57,036 nucleotides of DNA from CAZOZP01 sp964584325 (GTDB lineage: Bacteria; Bacteroidota; Ignavibacteria; Ignavibacteriales; Melioribacteraceae), in assembly GCA_964584325.1 (NCBI GenBank), contig CAZOZP010000013.1, forward strand, positions 1-57,036, read 5' to 3'. Positions 7,558 through 16,714 of this stretch are shown here, one piece after another. A program made the translations under genes and the position numbers. A model generated the notes under the pieces. It was not told where the DNA came from and did no database searches. It saw only the letters and a program-made list of their open reading frames with translations. How positions within the stretch are numbered: position 1 is the first letter of the stretch; every line of letters begins with the position of its first letter.

Positions 7558-9024
7558 TTAACCTCTGATTGGAATTGTTATAGTAAAACGGGCACCGCCG
7601 TTAATGTTGTTTTCTGCAATTATATTCCATGCACATCGAATATTTGCTAATGTGTAAGCTATATAGCATCCGTAACCCTGATTTCTTCCATCAGTTTTTT
7701 TTGTACTCGTATTCTCAAGGAATATCTTTTGTATGCTGTTTTCGTTTTTTTCGAGCAGTGATTCTTGGATTCCGGTTCCGTTATCCGAAATTATTATAAA
7801 ACCGGTTTTCTCATCTTTCTTATATATTGTTGATATTTCAATAATCAACCCATCGTTCGAATTATGATCTATTGCATTCTGGATTATTGGTTCAACAATT
7901 TCCCAAATAACATATTCATTTACAGAAAGTATCGGAAAGGCGGGGTCTGAACTAAGCCTGAAATCAGGATTCTCCGGATCGCTTATTGTTCTTCTGAATA
8001 TATTATCAATAATAAAAACAAGTACTTCATTTATATCTGTACGAAAAAGCGGGCTTCTTATTGTCTGCAGTGGCGGGTCATAAGATTTCATATCGTATAT
8101 AACCCGTGAAATGAAATTGGAGTATTTAATAATCTTTTCCCTTAACTCGCTCTTTTCAAACTTCAAAACATCTTTCTTTATAAAACCCATTATTTTTTCG
8201 GCTTTATGATGTGTATGATAAATCCTTTTTGTGAATAAAGCCTCGTTCTCTGAAATTATTTCTCTCCGCATATTTTTTTTGCTTTCTTCATAGAATAGTT
8301 CCTGAGCAATATCCCTTTCCTTTATTGTATAGGATGTAATATAATACAGTATTACAAGTCCGATAATTATGAAAGATATATACAGATATGCAGTTGTCTT
8401 GTAGCCTGATGATATTTCATCTTCAATAACCGAGAGATCGGGAACAAACTTCAGATACAAAGTGCCAGAGAATTCTCCCCGGGGAACAAAAGGAACAAAA
8501 ATATGATAACTATTCTCGCCGGAATTTAGTGTTATTATTCTTTCTTTTCTATAAACTGAATCCTTTGTATTAAGGTAAAGCCTTTTTAGATTTTCATCAA
8601 TTACCTTATCTTCCCTTTTAGATTCATACAAATATTCGTATAGTTTCAAACCGTTCTCAAGGAAATAAACTTTATTGCCTTTCTCCATAATCAAAATAAT
8701 CTCATCAACTCTCTGTTTTAAAATCTGCTGACCCATAATAATATTAAAGGATTGAATCATTTCCGATTTTATATTTTTACTCGATGAATCTGTACTATCA
8801 ACTCTTTCAATAAGAAGTTCAAGAGATGTTGTAATAACATTTGCAAGTCTTTCGGCTGAATCTTTCCTGTACCAATCGTTAGCCCTAATAAAGAGTCTGT
8901 CAACGGATTTATTATTAATATATGACATCCCTAACTGAAACAATAAGAGTACAGTAATTATAATTGTAAAATGTTTAATCTTGAATCTGTTTTTAAAGGA
9001 TTGAATTTTCTGATTATTATCCAT
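7558..9024 (-). CDS. Membrane sensor histidine kinase
   Basis: This 488-residue protein has one transmembrane helix near residues 18-36, an extracytoplasmic sensor region of about 170 residues, and a second helix near 208-228 (YISFIIIGLVILYYI). A coiled linker leads to an atypical dimerisation/phospho-acceptor region (KRIYHTHHKAEKI, candidate H-box) and a HATPase_c domain. The HATPase domain has an N-box (QNAIDHNS), a G1 box (ISDNGTGIQ) and a G2-like GYGCYIAYTLA. The H-box is not a textbook HDLRTP type. The gene sits 5 nt after the solute-binding protein gene and 3 nt before the sigma-54 regulator, so the binding protein probably presents the ligand to this kinase. Confidence 0.85.
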   Translation of the reverse strand: MDNNQKIQSFKNRFKIKHFTIIITVLLLFQLGMSYINNKSVDRLFIRANDWYRKDSAERLANVITTSLELLIERVDSTDSSSKNIKSEMIQSFNIIMGQQILKQRVDEIILIMEKGNKVYFLENGLKLYEYLYESKREDKVIDENLKRLYLNTKDSVYRKERIITLNSGENSYHIFVPFVPRGEFSGTLYLKFVPDLSVIEDEISSGYKTTAYLYISFIIIGLVILYYITSYTIKERDIAQELFYEESKKNMRREIISENEALFTKRIYHTHHKAEKIMGFIKKDVLKFEKSELREKIIKYSNFISRVIYDMKSYDPPLQTIRSPLFRTDINEVLVFIIDNIFRRTISDPENPDFRLSSDPAFPILSVNEYVIWEIVEPIIQNAIDHNSNDGLIIEISTIYKKDEKTGFIIISDNGTGIQESLLEKNENSIQKIFLENTSTKKTDGRNQGYGCYIAYTLANIRCAWNIIAENNINGGARFTITIPIRG

Positions 9025-9029
9025 TTATA

Positions 9030-10328
9030 TTACCTTAGTGGAATTTCATCATATAGTATTTTCTGTTCTGCAATTGCCAATGCTGTTTCTGGGTCTAATT
9101 CATTCTTAAGAGTCCGCACAATATAATATGAAATAATTGCCGATATCTTTGTGTAGTTTTCAATTGCCGGTCTGTTTGTGCCTTTCTCAATAAGCTTTTT
9201 ATAGAAAGGAATATCAGAATTATTTATGTTGTAACTATCATTATTAAGTACTTTCATGTTAACGGGAATATGACCGCGTTTTTCATACAATGTTTTTTGA
9301 GACTCTTCCGAAAGCAGATACCTTACAAACTCGGCACTTTCATCTTTCTTTTTCGAATTTGCGGAAATCATTATATGCCAGCCTCCTGTGATATAAAGCT
9401 GAGTTCCGGTTTCAGGAAAAGGAAGGGGCATTATTCCTATATTCCCCGACTGTCCGGTATCCGCGAATAAACTGTTGTAATCATATAGTAAACTTGGCCA
9501 GCCTCTGTTAAATACTGCCCCTGTTTCAGCAAAATATCTGAAAGCACTATTCTCTCTGAAAGAGAGAGCTGTATCGGGTGTAATACCCTCAGTGAATAAT
9601 CTTTTAAGTATCTTCAGAGCTTCAACTGAAGCAGGAGAAGTTAGCTTTAATTTTCCGTTTTCTATCAGCTTTCCGCCAAGCTGATGAAGATTTTCTATAT
9701 AGCTGCAAACCAATCCTTCATAATCATCTGCAGTAAAAATGAATAAGGGGGTTTTAGTCTTCTTTATTTTATTAAGTTCTGACAAATACTCCCAGGTAAT
9801 AGGCTTACCGGATTGAATTTCCTTAATTACTTCTTCAGAGAAATTCTTTTTAAGGAGATCTTTTCTGTAATACATAACGGAAATATCAGTCTGAATTGGG
9901 ACAGCCATAAGATGTCCGTTTATATAACAAGGAGAAATAGCTTGAGGAAGTATATTGCCAATTTCATTTTCATTAAAATAAATATCAAGCGGGGCACCCC
10001 ATTTTGAAAATCTGGGAATCCATATCTGATCTATAGCAATAATATCAAGGCCGTCGCTTCCTCTGAGATTTCGGGAAATTATTTCTTTTCTTTCGTTGGT
10101 TGTAAATTTTTCGAAAGGAATATGAATGGGAATAATTTCTATTTCCCCTTTATTAAGCTTATTAAATTTATTTATAATTGTTTTGTGTGCTTCGGAAATG
10201 TGATCAGCAAAGTATATCCGGACAGGCTCTTCATTCCTCCAAAAAGTATCCAGGGGTGAAAGATATATCAGAAATATTATAGCAACTATTATTACCGGAT
10301 TCAGAAGATATTTTATTTTTTTAATCAT
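9030..10328 (-). CDS. Membrane-anchored extracellular solute-binding protein, family 1 (sugar-binding type)
   Basis: This is a MalE/UgpB-like binding protein of about 432 residues. I place the start at the ATG at 10328. It follows GGAG with 9-nt spacing and begins MIKKIKYLL, whereas the open frame to 10409 adds an implausible tail. The N-terminus is a hydrophobic helix (about residues 8-24) with no lipobox and no clear cleavage site, so the protein may stay anchored in the inner membrane. Family landmarks include VRIYFADHISEAHKTIINKFN, DIIAIDQIWIPRF, LMAVPIQTDISVMYYRKDL and GGWHIMISANSKKKDESAEFVRYLL. No ABC permease or ATPase gene is near. Instead it leads an operon with a histidine kinase and an NtrC-type regulator, so it is probably a sensory receptor for an oligosaccharide. 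Confidence 0.85.
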   Translation of the reverse strand: MIKKIKYLLNPVIIVAIIFLIYLSPLDTFWRNEEPVRIYFADHISEAHKTIINKFNKLNKGEIEIIPIHIPFEKFTTNERKEIISRNLRGSDGLDIIAIDQIWIPRFSKWGAPLDIYFNENEIGNILPQAISPCYINGHLMAVPIQTDISVMYYRKDLLKKNFSEEVIKEIQSGKPITWEYLSELNKIKKTKTPLFIFTADDYEGLVCSYIENLHQLGGKLIENGKLKLTSPASVEALKILKRLFTEGITPDTALSFRENSAFRYFAETGAVFNRGWPSLLYDYNSLFADTGQSGNIGIMPLPFPETGTQLYITGGWHIMISANSKKKDESAEFVRYLLSEESQKTLYEKRGHIPVNMKVLNNDSYNINNSDIPFYKKLIEKGTNRPAIENYTKISAIISYYIVRTLKNELDPETALAIAEQKILYDEIPLR

Positions 10329-10719
10329 TGCTTGCTGCTCCATATCGATATGCTTTACTATAGCAATTATCAGGCCTTTGTTTTTTCGGTATCCTTTTCC
10401 CAAAATCACTCTGGGTCAAAATCTTTCCATCAAGGCACTCAACAGTTTCTTATGTTTATTTTTTCTTGTAATCATTAATTAAATCAATTCTCGCTATTTT
10501 CTGATATCTGCATCATATCGGCGTATCATTCTTTTTGTTTTTATTACAAATTTAAGGAATACCGATTATTTAAACATATATACCTTTGTTACCCTGTTAC
10601 TCGTCACTAAGATAAAACTCAAATCACACAAATCCGGCTTCAGACTTATTCATCACAATTTAATTTGGATAAGTACTCTTTTATTCATAAATTTGTACAT
10701 ATTTAGGGAAAGTCATTTT
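10329..10719. other. 391-nt divergent intergenic region
   Basis: This stretch separates the minus-strand sensory operon from the plus-strand polysaccharide operon. On the plus strand it contains a good Bacteroidota-type promoter (10664-10695). On the minus strand a lone TAAATTTG (around 10546) lacks a matching -33 element, so the promoter of the sensory operon remains unplaced. No coding frame is credible. Confidence 0.5.
10664..10695 (+). promoter_or_regulatory. Bacteroidota-type promoter of the polysaccharide operon
   Basis: TTTG (10664-10667), a 20-nt spacer and TAAATTTG (10688-10695) match the TTTG-N19-21-TAnnTTTG consensus of the primary sigma factor in this group. Transcription would start near 10702, just ahead of AGGGA and the ATG at 10720. 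This rules out the upstream TTG at 10693 as a start codon. Confidence 0.7.
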
Positions 10720-11625
10720 ATGGGTAAACCGATTGTTAGTATCGGCCTTCCTGTTTACAACGGGGAAGATTTTGTGGCTGAAACTATGGATTCTTTGTTA
10801 AGGCAGACCTTCGGTGATTTTGAAATAATTATATCTGATAATGCTTCAACGGATAAAACGGCTGAAATCTGCCTGAACTATGCGGAAAAAGATTCCAGAA
10901 TTAAGTATTTCCGCAATAGCACAAATCTGGGAGCGGCTGAAAATTATAACAAAGTATTCCGTCTTTCTGAAGGAAAATACTTTAAGTGGGCTGCACACGA
11001 CGACTGTTATGAACCTGAGTATATTGAAAAATGTCTGGAAAAACTTGTTCAAAATGAGAATGCTGTTCTTTGCTATACTCAAAGAATAATTATTGATGAA
11101 ACCGGTAACATGCAGGAAAAAGTTAAAGACGAACTTGTTCTTGACTCCCCTTCTCCTGCTGAAAGATTCGGCAAATTTTTAAAAATTTTTCGCTATCACA
11201 CAATTCACTGCGACCCGGTTTTTGGTTTGATAAAATCAAGCGAACTAGCCAAAACGCCTCTGATTGCCAAATTTCCGACATCTGATATGACTCTCCTGGC
11301 AGAATTGTCTCTTCTTGGTGTATTCTGCGAGGTCGGGGAATATCTTTTTCTAAGAAGACGCCACGCTAAAATGTCAACTAAAATGAATCCAAAACCTTCT
11401 CAGCGTCTTGCCTGGTTCGATCCTTCTCTTAAAGGAAAGGTTCAGTACCCGCGATGGAGATGGCTTGCTGAATTTATGCGCTCGGTTAAAAGAACTGAGA
11501 TCGGAATTTCCGAAAAAATTAAATGTTATCTGCATATAGCTCTCTGGACTTTATTCTGGAGTAAAAGTCTGGGAGCTGATTTAATTAAAGGCCTGCTGTA
11601 TAGATTTACCGGCAGGGAATTTTAA
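10720..11625 (+). CDS. Family 2 glycosyltransferase
   Basis: This 301-residue GT-A fold glycosyltransferase opens with VSIGLPVYNGEDFVAETMDS. It carries the nucleotide-binding Asp in IIISDNASTDKT and a metal-binding-type acidic motif in AAHDDCYEP. There is no transmembrane helix near the N-terminus; the C-terminal part has an aromatic amphipathic stretch (HIALWTLFWS) that may touch the membrane. The ATG at 10720 is chosen because the promoter's -7 element overlaps the earlier TTG. It is the first gene of a tightly packed operon for a decorated surface sugar polymer, so it probably adds one sugar to that glycan. Donor and acceptor cannot be read from the sequence. Confidence 0.88.
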   Translation: MGKPIVSIGLPVYNGEDFVAETMDSLLRQTFGDFEIIISDNASTDKTAEICLNYAEKDSRIKYFRNSTNLGAAENYNKVFRLSEGKYFKWAAHDDCYEPEYIEKCLEKLVQNENAVLCYTQRIIIDETGNMQEKVKDELVLDSPSPAERFGKFLKIFRYHTIHCDPVFGLIKSSELAKTPLIAKFPTSDMTLLAELSLLGVFCEVGEYLFLRRRHAKMSTKMNPKPSQRLAWFDPSLKGKVQYPRWRWLAEFMRSVKRTEIGISEKIKCYLHIALWTLFWSKSLGADLIKGLLYRFTGREF

Positions 11626-11637
11626 GAAAGGAGAATT

Positions 11638-12414
11638 ATGAAAGTAGCAATTTTAGCCGGCGGACATGGTACACGCCTGGCAGAAGAAACCGAAATAAAA
11701 CCTAAACCTATGGTTGAAATCGGCGGAAAACCGATTCTCTGGCACATTATGAAGCAGTATGATTACTATGGTTATCGCGATTTCATAATCGCTCTGGGAT
11801 ATAAGGGCGAGTATATTAAGAAATATATGGTGGATTCACTCTCACTAAGCGGCAATCTTAGTGTTGATTACAAAAACGGGAAAGTAAGTTCAGACCATAC
11901 AAACAGACCTGCCTGGAAAATTGATCTTGTTGAAACAGGATTAAATACTTTAACCGGCGGCAGAATTAAAAGACTTAAAGATTATGTAGGTAATTCAACT
12001 TTTATGCTTACCTGGGGCGATGGTGTTTCTGATGTTGATCTTAACGACCTTCTGAGATTCCATAAGTCGCACGGTAAATATGCAACTCTTACTGCCGTTC
12101 GTCCTCCTGCAAGATATGGTCATCTGAACATTGGAGAAGGCGGAATGGTGAATGAATTTTCGGAAAAACCGCAAACTGCCGAAGGGTGGATTAACGGCGC
12201 TTTCTTCGTTCTTGAACCTGAAATTTTTGATTACATTGAAGGTGATTCCACTCAATGGGAAAAAGAACCGATGGAAACACTTGCATCTGAGGGACAGCTT
12301 GTTGCCTATATGCATAATTCATTCTGGCAATGCATGGATACATTAAGGGAAAAATATATTTTGGAAAATTTATGGCAAAAGGGTAATGCCCCTTGGAAAA
12401 AATGGGAGGATTAA
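11638..12414 (+). CDS. rfbF: Glucose-1-phosphate cytidylyltransferase
   Basis: This 258-residue enzyme makes CDP-glucose from CTP and glucose 1-phosphate. The N-terminus has the nucleotidyltransferase signature LAGGHGTRLAEETEIKPKPM. It is followed by EIGGKPILWHIMKQY, and later by LTWGDGVSDVD with the metal-binding Asp and NGAFFVLEPEIF. Length and motifs are those of RfbF. In most clusters RfbF is followed by the CDP-glucose 4,6-dehydratase RfbG. Here the next gene is a different-looking SDR enzyme whose ATG immediately follows the stop codon, so the downstream CDP-sugar route may not be the usual 3,6-dideoxyhexose one. A GAAAGGAG ribosome binding site lies just upstream. Confidence 0.93.
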   Translation: MKVAILAGGHGTRLAEETEIKPKPMVEIGGKPILWHIMKQYDYYGYRDFIIALGYKGEYIKKYMVDSLSLSGNLSVDYKNGKVSSDHTNRPAWKIDLVETGLNTLTGGRIKRLKDYVGNSTFMLTWGDGVSDVDLNDLLRFHKSHGKYATLTAVRPPARYGHLNIGEGGMVNEFSEKPQTAEGWINGAFFVLEPEIFDYIEGDSTQWEKEPMETLASEGQLVAYMHNSFWQCMDTLREKYILENLWQKGNAPWKKWED

Positions 12415-13440
12415 ATGAGAGTACTTGTAACCGGACATAAAGGGTATATTGGAACAGTAATGGTTCCGATGCTTTTGGCAGAAGGATTTGAAGTAAAAGG
12501 GTACGACAGCGATCTTTTTCGTGCCTGCTCTTTCGGTGGCGGAATAGCTGATGTTCCCGAAATAATAAAAGATATCAGAGATGCGGAATTATCTGACCTT
12601 GAAGGCATAGATGCAGTGATTCACCTTGCCGGACTATCGAACGACCCTCTGGGTAATCTTAATCCGGAACTAACTTATGAAATTAACCACAAAGCTTCAG
12701 TTAAACTTGCCGGATTATGCAAACAGGCAGGAATAAAGCGTTTTGTTTTTTCTTCTTCCTGCAGTAATTACGGAGCCGGCGGTGATGATTTTCTTACTGA
12801 AAATTCCGAATTTAATCCTGTTACTCCCTACGGTAAATCTAAAGTAATGGTTGAGCAGGATGTATCTAAATTAGCCGATGACAATTTTAGTCCCACTTTC
12901 CTTAGAAATGCAACTGCATACGGAGTATCGCCAAGATTAAGATTCGATCTGGTGTTAAATAATCTCACAGCCTGGGCATTTACTACAGGGAAAGTATATA
13001 TTAAAAGTGACGGCACTCCTTGGCGGCCGATAGTTCATATTGCAGACATTTCAAGGGCTTTTATTGCCGTTCTTAAAGCTCCGGTTGAAAAAATACATAA
13101 TAAGGCTTTTAATGTCGGACGAATTGAAGATAATTACAGAATCAGGGAAATTGCCGATATTGTCAAACAAACAGTGCCTTACTGCGAAATCGAATTTGCT
13201 TCAGATGCCGGTCCTGATAAGCGCAATTACCGTGTGGATTGCAGTCTAATCAAAAAAGAACTCCCTGATTTTGATCCGCAGTGGACTGCCCGGACAGGTG
13301 CTGTTGAACTTCTGGAAAGCTATAGAAGCACAGGTTTGAAGCTTGAAGAATTTGAGGGTCCTAAATACCAGAGAATTGCTCATATAAAAGAATTGATTGC
13401 GAGCGGAAAGATAGATGAAACTCTTAGATGGAAAGGATAA
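12415..13440 (+). CDS. NAD-dependent epimerase/dehydratase (extended SDR)
   Basis: This 341-residue extended short-chain dehydrogenase has the Rossmann glycine motif GHKGYIG at the N-terminus and the active-site elements SSSCSNYG and YGKSK (Tyr-x3-Lys). It also has RNATAYGVSPRLRFDLVLN, typical of sugar-nucleotide epimerases and dehydratases, and a substrate-binding C-terminal region. The start codon directly abuts the rfbF stop codon, so translation is probably coupled. It could act on a CDP-sugar made by RfbF or on another nucleotide sugar. It is not an obvious RfbG, and epimerisation, 4-reduction or dehydration cannot be told apart by eye. Confidence 0.85.
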   Translation: MRVLVTGHKGYIGTVMVPMLLAEGFEVKGYDSDLFRACSFGGGIADVPEIIKDIRDAELSDLEGIDAVIHLAGLSNDPLGNLNPELTYEINHKASVKLAGLCKQAGIKRFVFSSSCSNYGAGGDDFLTENSEFNPVTPYGKSKVMVEQDVSKLADDNFSPTFLRNATAYGVSPRLRFDLVLNNLTAWAFTTGKVYIKSDGTPWRPIVHIADISRAFIAVLKAPVEKIHNKAFNVGRIEDNYRIREIADIVKQTVPYCEIEFASDAGPDKRNYRVDCSLIKKELPDFDPQWTARTGAVELLESYRSTGLKLEEFEGPKYQRIAHIKELIASGKIDETLRWKG

Positions 13441-13447
13441 AAATATT

Positions 13448-14677
13448 ATGTACGAGAAAACTTCCAAATGCCGTTCCTGCGGGTCAGGCAGCTTATTAAC
13501 TGTAATTGAATTCGGCGAGACTGCTCTGGCCGATGCACTATTGACTGAAGAAATGCTCGCCGGCAGCGAAATAAAAGTACCTCTCAGCCTCGCTTTTTGT
13601 CCGAACTGCTCTCTTGTTCAAATACTCGAATCTGTTAAACCCGAAATTCTTTTCTGCAGAAATTATCCTTATTTCTCTTCAGTAAGCGAATATCTTCTTA
13701 ATCATTTCAGAAACAGCGCCCTCGATATAATAAGCGAGAAGCGATTGGATGAAAACAGCCTTGTTGTTGAAGCCGCAAGCAACGATGGATATATGCTGAA
13801 AAACTTTACGGAAAAAGGTATCTCTGTTCTCGGAATTGATCCGGCAGAAGCTCAGGCAAAAGCGGCTAATGAGAAAGGAATCCGAACTCTGAATACTTTT
13901 TTCACAAAAGAGCTTGCCGTTAAATTGCGTGATGATTCTATCTCTGCGGATGTTTTTCTTGCCAATAACGTACTTGCGCATGTTCCCGACTTAAACGGAT
14001 TTACGGAAGGTATCGGTATTCTATTAAAAGAGAACGGCCTGGCGGTTATTGAAGCACCATATCTTTATGATCTGGTTGAACATTGCGAATTTGATACAAT
14101 TTACCACCAGCATTTATGTTATTTTTCGGTTACAGCTCTTGATAAACTTTTCAGAAGGCACGGACTTTTTCTAAACAGAATAAAACGCGTTCCTATTCAC
14201 GGCGGAACTATCAGAATGTTCATTGAAAAAAAGGAAAGTCGTGATAATTCTGTAACCTCCCTGCTGGAGATGGAAAGAAAAACAGGAATGGATACCATTG
14301 CTTACTATGAAAACTTCCGGGAAAAAATAGAAGAAGTAAAAACATCTCTTCTTCAAATACTTGATGAAATAAAAGCCAAAGGCGGAAGAATTGCCGGATA
14401 CGGTGCTGCAGCAAAAGCTAACACACTTACACATTATTTCGGAATCGGTAAAAATTATCTTGAATATATTGCAGATCTCAGTAAACATAAACAAGGGTTG
14501 TATTTCAGCGGTAATAAACTGCCGATAGTTTCACCTGAAACTATTTACTCTGACAAACCCGAGTATATTTTGATTCTTGCCTGGAATTTTGCAGATGAGA
14601 TTATGAAACAGCAAAATGCCTATTCTGAAAACGGAGGAAAGTTTATTGTTCCTATCCCTGAACCGAAGATTGTCTGA
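13448..14677 (+). CDS. Sugar C-methyltransferase with N-terminal zinc-binding domain
   Basis: This protein has 409 residues from the ATG at 13448, which has AAAGGA upstream; the earlier in-frame ATG at 13415 lies inside the previous gene. Two Cys pairs at the N-terminus (CRSC and, about 40 residues on, CPNC) form the zinc-binding domain of this family. The central SAM-dependent methyltransferase fold includes VVEAASNDGYML and EFDTIYHQHLCYFS. The C-terminal domain has GRIAGYGAAAKANTL, also typical. Such enzymes put a methyl branch on carbon of a 4-keto nucleotide sugar (TylC3/NovU type). In this operon it would make a branched-chain sugar for the surface glycan. Confidence 0.87.
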   Translation: MYEKTSKCRSCGSGSLLTVIEFGETALADALLTEEMLAGSEIKVPLSLAFCPNCSLVQILESVKPEILFCRNYPYFSSVSEYLLNHFRNSALDIISEKRLDENSLVVEAASNDGYMLKNFTEKGISVLGIDPAEAQAKAANEKGIRTLNTFFTKELAVKLRDDSISADVFLANNVLAHVPDLNGFTEGIGILLKENGLAVIEAPYLYDLVEHCEFDTIYHQHLCYFSVTALDKLFRRHGLFLNRIKRVPIHGGTIRMFIEKKESRDNSVTSLLEMERKTGMDTIAYYENFREKIEEVKTSLLQILDEIKAKGGRIAGYGAAAKANTLTHYFGIGKNYLEYIADLSKHKQGLYFSGNKLPIVSPETIYSDKPEYILILAWNFADEIMKQQNAYSENGGKFIVPIPEPKIV

Positions 14678-14679
14678 AA

Positions 14680-15906
14680 ATGAAAACGGCATTTATTACT
14701 CAGCCATGGGATGGTATAGGAAATGGTTCTTCTGTAGGAATTCTAACTGAATCTTACATAAATTATTCGCCTGATGAGTGTGAATTTATAATATTTGCCA
14801 AGAACGGCAAATGCAATCTTGATAATAGGGAGGCCGAAAAACGGGTAAATTATGTCTATCTTTCTCTTAAGGCAGATAAAATCATTGAAAAGTTTCTTAA
14901 ATTCTTTTATTCAGTTTTTAAGAAAAATAAGCATACACCATATTATTTCTCTGTTTTTTATTATTTTTTTTATTCTCTGAAAATTGCTGTTTCTCTGAGG
15001 AAACATCGGCCTGACATTGTTCATATCCACAACTATTCCCAATTCGTAATTCCGATAAAATTGTTTAATCCCGGAATTAAGACAGTGCTTCATATGCATT
15101 GCGAATGGTTGTCGCAACTTGACCGAACTATATTAAACAAAAGATTATCAAAATTCGACCTGATTTTAGGATGCAGTAATTATATCACGGAAAAAGCCGC
15201 AAAAGCCTTACCGGAACATAAATATAAAATCCGCACTCTTTATAACGGCTGTTCTCTGAATAAAATTGAGAGCGGATATTCATCTGACGAAAAATTTCAT
15301 ATCCTTTTTACAGGCAGAGTGTCGCCGGAAAAAGGAGTACATATTCTTATGAAGTCATTTGTGAGGCTTAAAGCAAAATATCCTGAATTATTTTTGGATA
15401 TTGCCGGTCCGGTAAAATCCGCCCCCTACTCTTTTATTGCTGCATTTGATGAGAATAACTATTTCGCGGAACTTTCTCAAAAAGATTTTAATGATTATGG
15501 GAATTTCTTAAAAAAACTTATTCCCGTTGAAATGGAATCATCCGTTAAATTTCACGGATTTACTTCCGGTCGTGACCTAAGCAGCCTATATAAAAACTGT
15601 GCTCTCCTTGTTAATCCTTCACTATCCGAAGCATTCGGTATGTCGGTTATTGAAGCACAATCGTGGGGAAAGCCTGTGGTGGTTAGTTCAACAGGCGGTA
15701 TGAATGAACTTGTTACAGACGGTATCAACGGATTAAAATCGGTTCCTTCTGACGCCGATTCTCTCTCGGCAAAAATTGAAATGCTTATTCAAAACCCAAA
15801 TATTAGGAGAGAAATCGGAGAGAACGGATTTGTAACTGTAAGTGCAAAATTTTCGATGGAAACCATTACCGAAAAACTGTTTAATTACTATAGTGAACTA
15901 TTATGA
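14680..15906 (+). CDS. Family 4 glycosyltransferase
   Basis: This 408-residue GT-B fold glycosyltransferase has an N-terminal acceptor domain with HIHNYSQFVIP and a C-terminal GT4 donor-binding domain. The latter shows FTGRVSPEKGVHILMKSF, then PSLSEAFGMSVIEAQSWG with the E-x7-E signature, and VVVSSTGGMNELV. It starts 2 nt after the methyltransferase stop codon and overlaps the next gene by 4 nt (ATGA). It is a second glycosyltransferase for the same polymer; its sugar is unknown. Confidence 0.88.
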   Translation: MKTAFITQPWDGIGNGSSVGILTESYINYSPDECEFIIFAKNGKCNLDNREAEKRVNYVYLSLKADKIIEKFLKFFYSVFKKNKHTPYYFSVFYYFFYSLKIAVSLRKHRPDIVHIHNYSQFVIPIKLFNPGIKTVLHMHCEWLSQLDRTILNKRLSKFDLILGCSNYITEKAAKALPEHKYKIRTLYNGCSLNKIESGYSSDEKFHILFTGRVSPEKGVHILMKSFVRLKAKYPELFLDIAGPVKSAPYSFIAAFDENNYFAELSQKDFNDYGNFLKKLIPVEMESSVKFHGFTSGRDLSSLYKNCALLVNPSLSEAFGMSVIEAQSWGKPVVVSSTGGMNELVTDGINGLKSVPSDADSLSAKIEMLIQNPNIRREIGENGFVTVSAKFSMETITEKLFNYYSELL

Positions 15907-16706
15907 GAAAGTTTCTGAGAAATACGTTACTTAATCGGGTTTCGTACTGCTCATCAGATTTTTCGAATGATGAACTTATTAAAGATGCTGTGATAATTGC
16001 GCCTCATCCCGATGATGAATCACTTGGTTGCGGCGGACTGATACTCCGGAAGTTATCCCGGGGTGCAAAAATTTCGGTGATTTATCTTACAGACGGAAGT
16101 TCATCACATTCCGGCTATTCTTCGAGACACACACTTACTTTAATTAGAAAACAGGAGGCAATTAACGCGTGTGGAATACTCGGAATTATAAAAGAGAATA
16201 TATATTTCCTGGATTTCCCCGACGGACTTCTTGAAAAGTATAAATCAGAAGCAAGAGAAAAACTTTCCGTTTTGTTAGAAAAATTAAATCCCCCGCAAAT
16301 ATTCATTCCTTCATCAAGAGAGTTTCCCCCTGATCATTACATTTCCGCCGGAATTACAATTGAAGCAAGAACTAAAGCCGGGTTGCAGACAGATGTATAT
16401 GAATACTTTATCTGGCGCTATTATGCTTATCCTTATGTGCCGCTTTTAAACAGAAGCAAAAGACAGATGAAGTTAATTCTCGAAAACAGCTTAAAATCTT
16501 TATTCGGGATAAAAGATATTCCATATATAAACAGAAAGACTGTTTTGACCGATTATTCCGGTATTAAAAGAAAAGCTCTTGAAATGCATGAAACCCAAAT
16601 GAAGAAGCCTGATAGTGCAGATTCATATAATACACTTGAAACTGTTGCAGACGGCGCATTTCTGGAATGTTTCTTCGGCAAGTATGAATTTTTCAAAAAA
16701 ATGTAG
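15903..16706 (+). CDS. PIG-L / LmbE family deacetylase
   Basis: This 267-residue protein has the zinc-binding motif PHPDDESLGCGG near residue 36 and STYLTDGSSSH-like text downstream (YLTDGSSSHSG). A second metal/base region has PPDHYISAG. PIG-L/LmbE enzymes remove acetyl groups from N-acetylated sugars or related small molecules. The gene overlaps the GT4 gene by 4 nt and probably de-N-acetylates a sugar of the glycan or its precursor. An alternative is a BshB-type thiol pathway enzyme, but the operon favours sugar work. Confidence 0.83.
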   Translation: MRKFLRNTLLNRVSYCSSDFSNDELIKDAVIIAPHPDDESLGCGGLILRKLSRGAKISVIYLTDGSSSHSGYSSRHTLTLIRKQEAINACGILGIIKENIYFLDFPDGLLEKYKSEAREKLSVLLEKLNPPQIFIPSSREFPPDHYISAGITIEARTKAGLQTDVYEYFIWRYYAYPYVPLLNRSKRQMKLILENSLKSLFGIKDIPYINRKTVLTDYSGIKRKALEMHETQMKKPDSADSYNTLETVADGAFLECFFGKYEFFKKM

Positions 16707-16714
16707 GACTTATG

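Noticed and set aside
10329..10409. N-terminal extension of the solute-binding protein to 10409
   Set aside because: The GGAG-preceded ATG at 10328 leads straight into the membrane anchor; the extension is polar and unsupported.
10693..10719. TTG start of the GT2 gene at 10693
   Set aside because: The codon lies inside the -7 element of the promoter, so it cannot be in the transcript.
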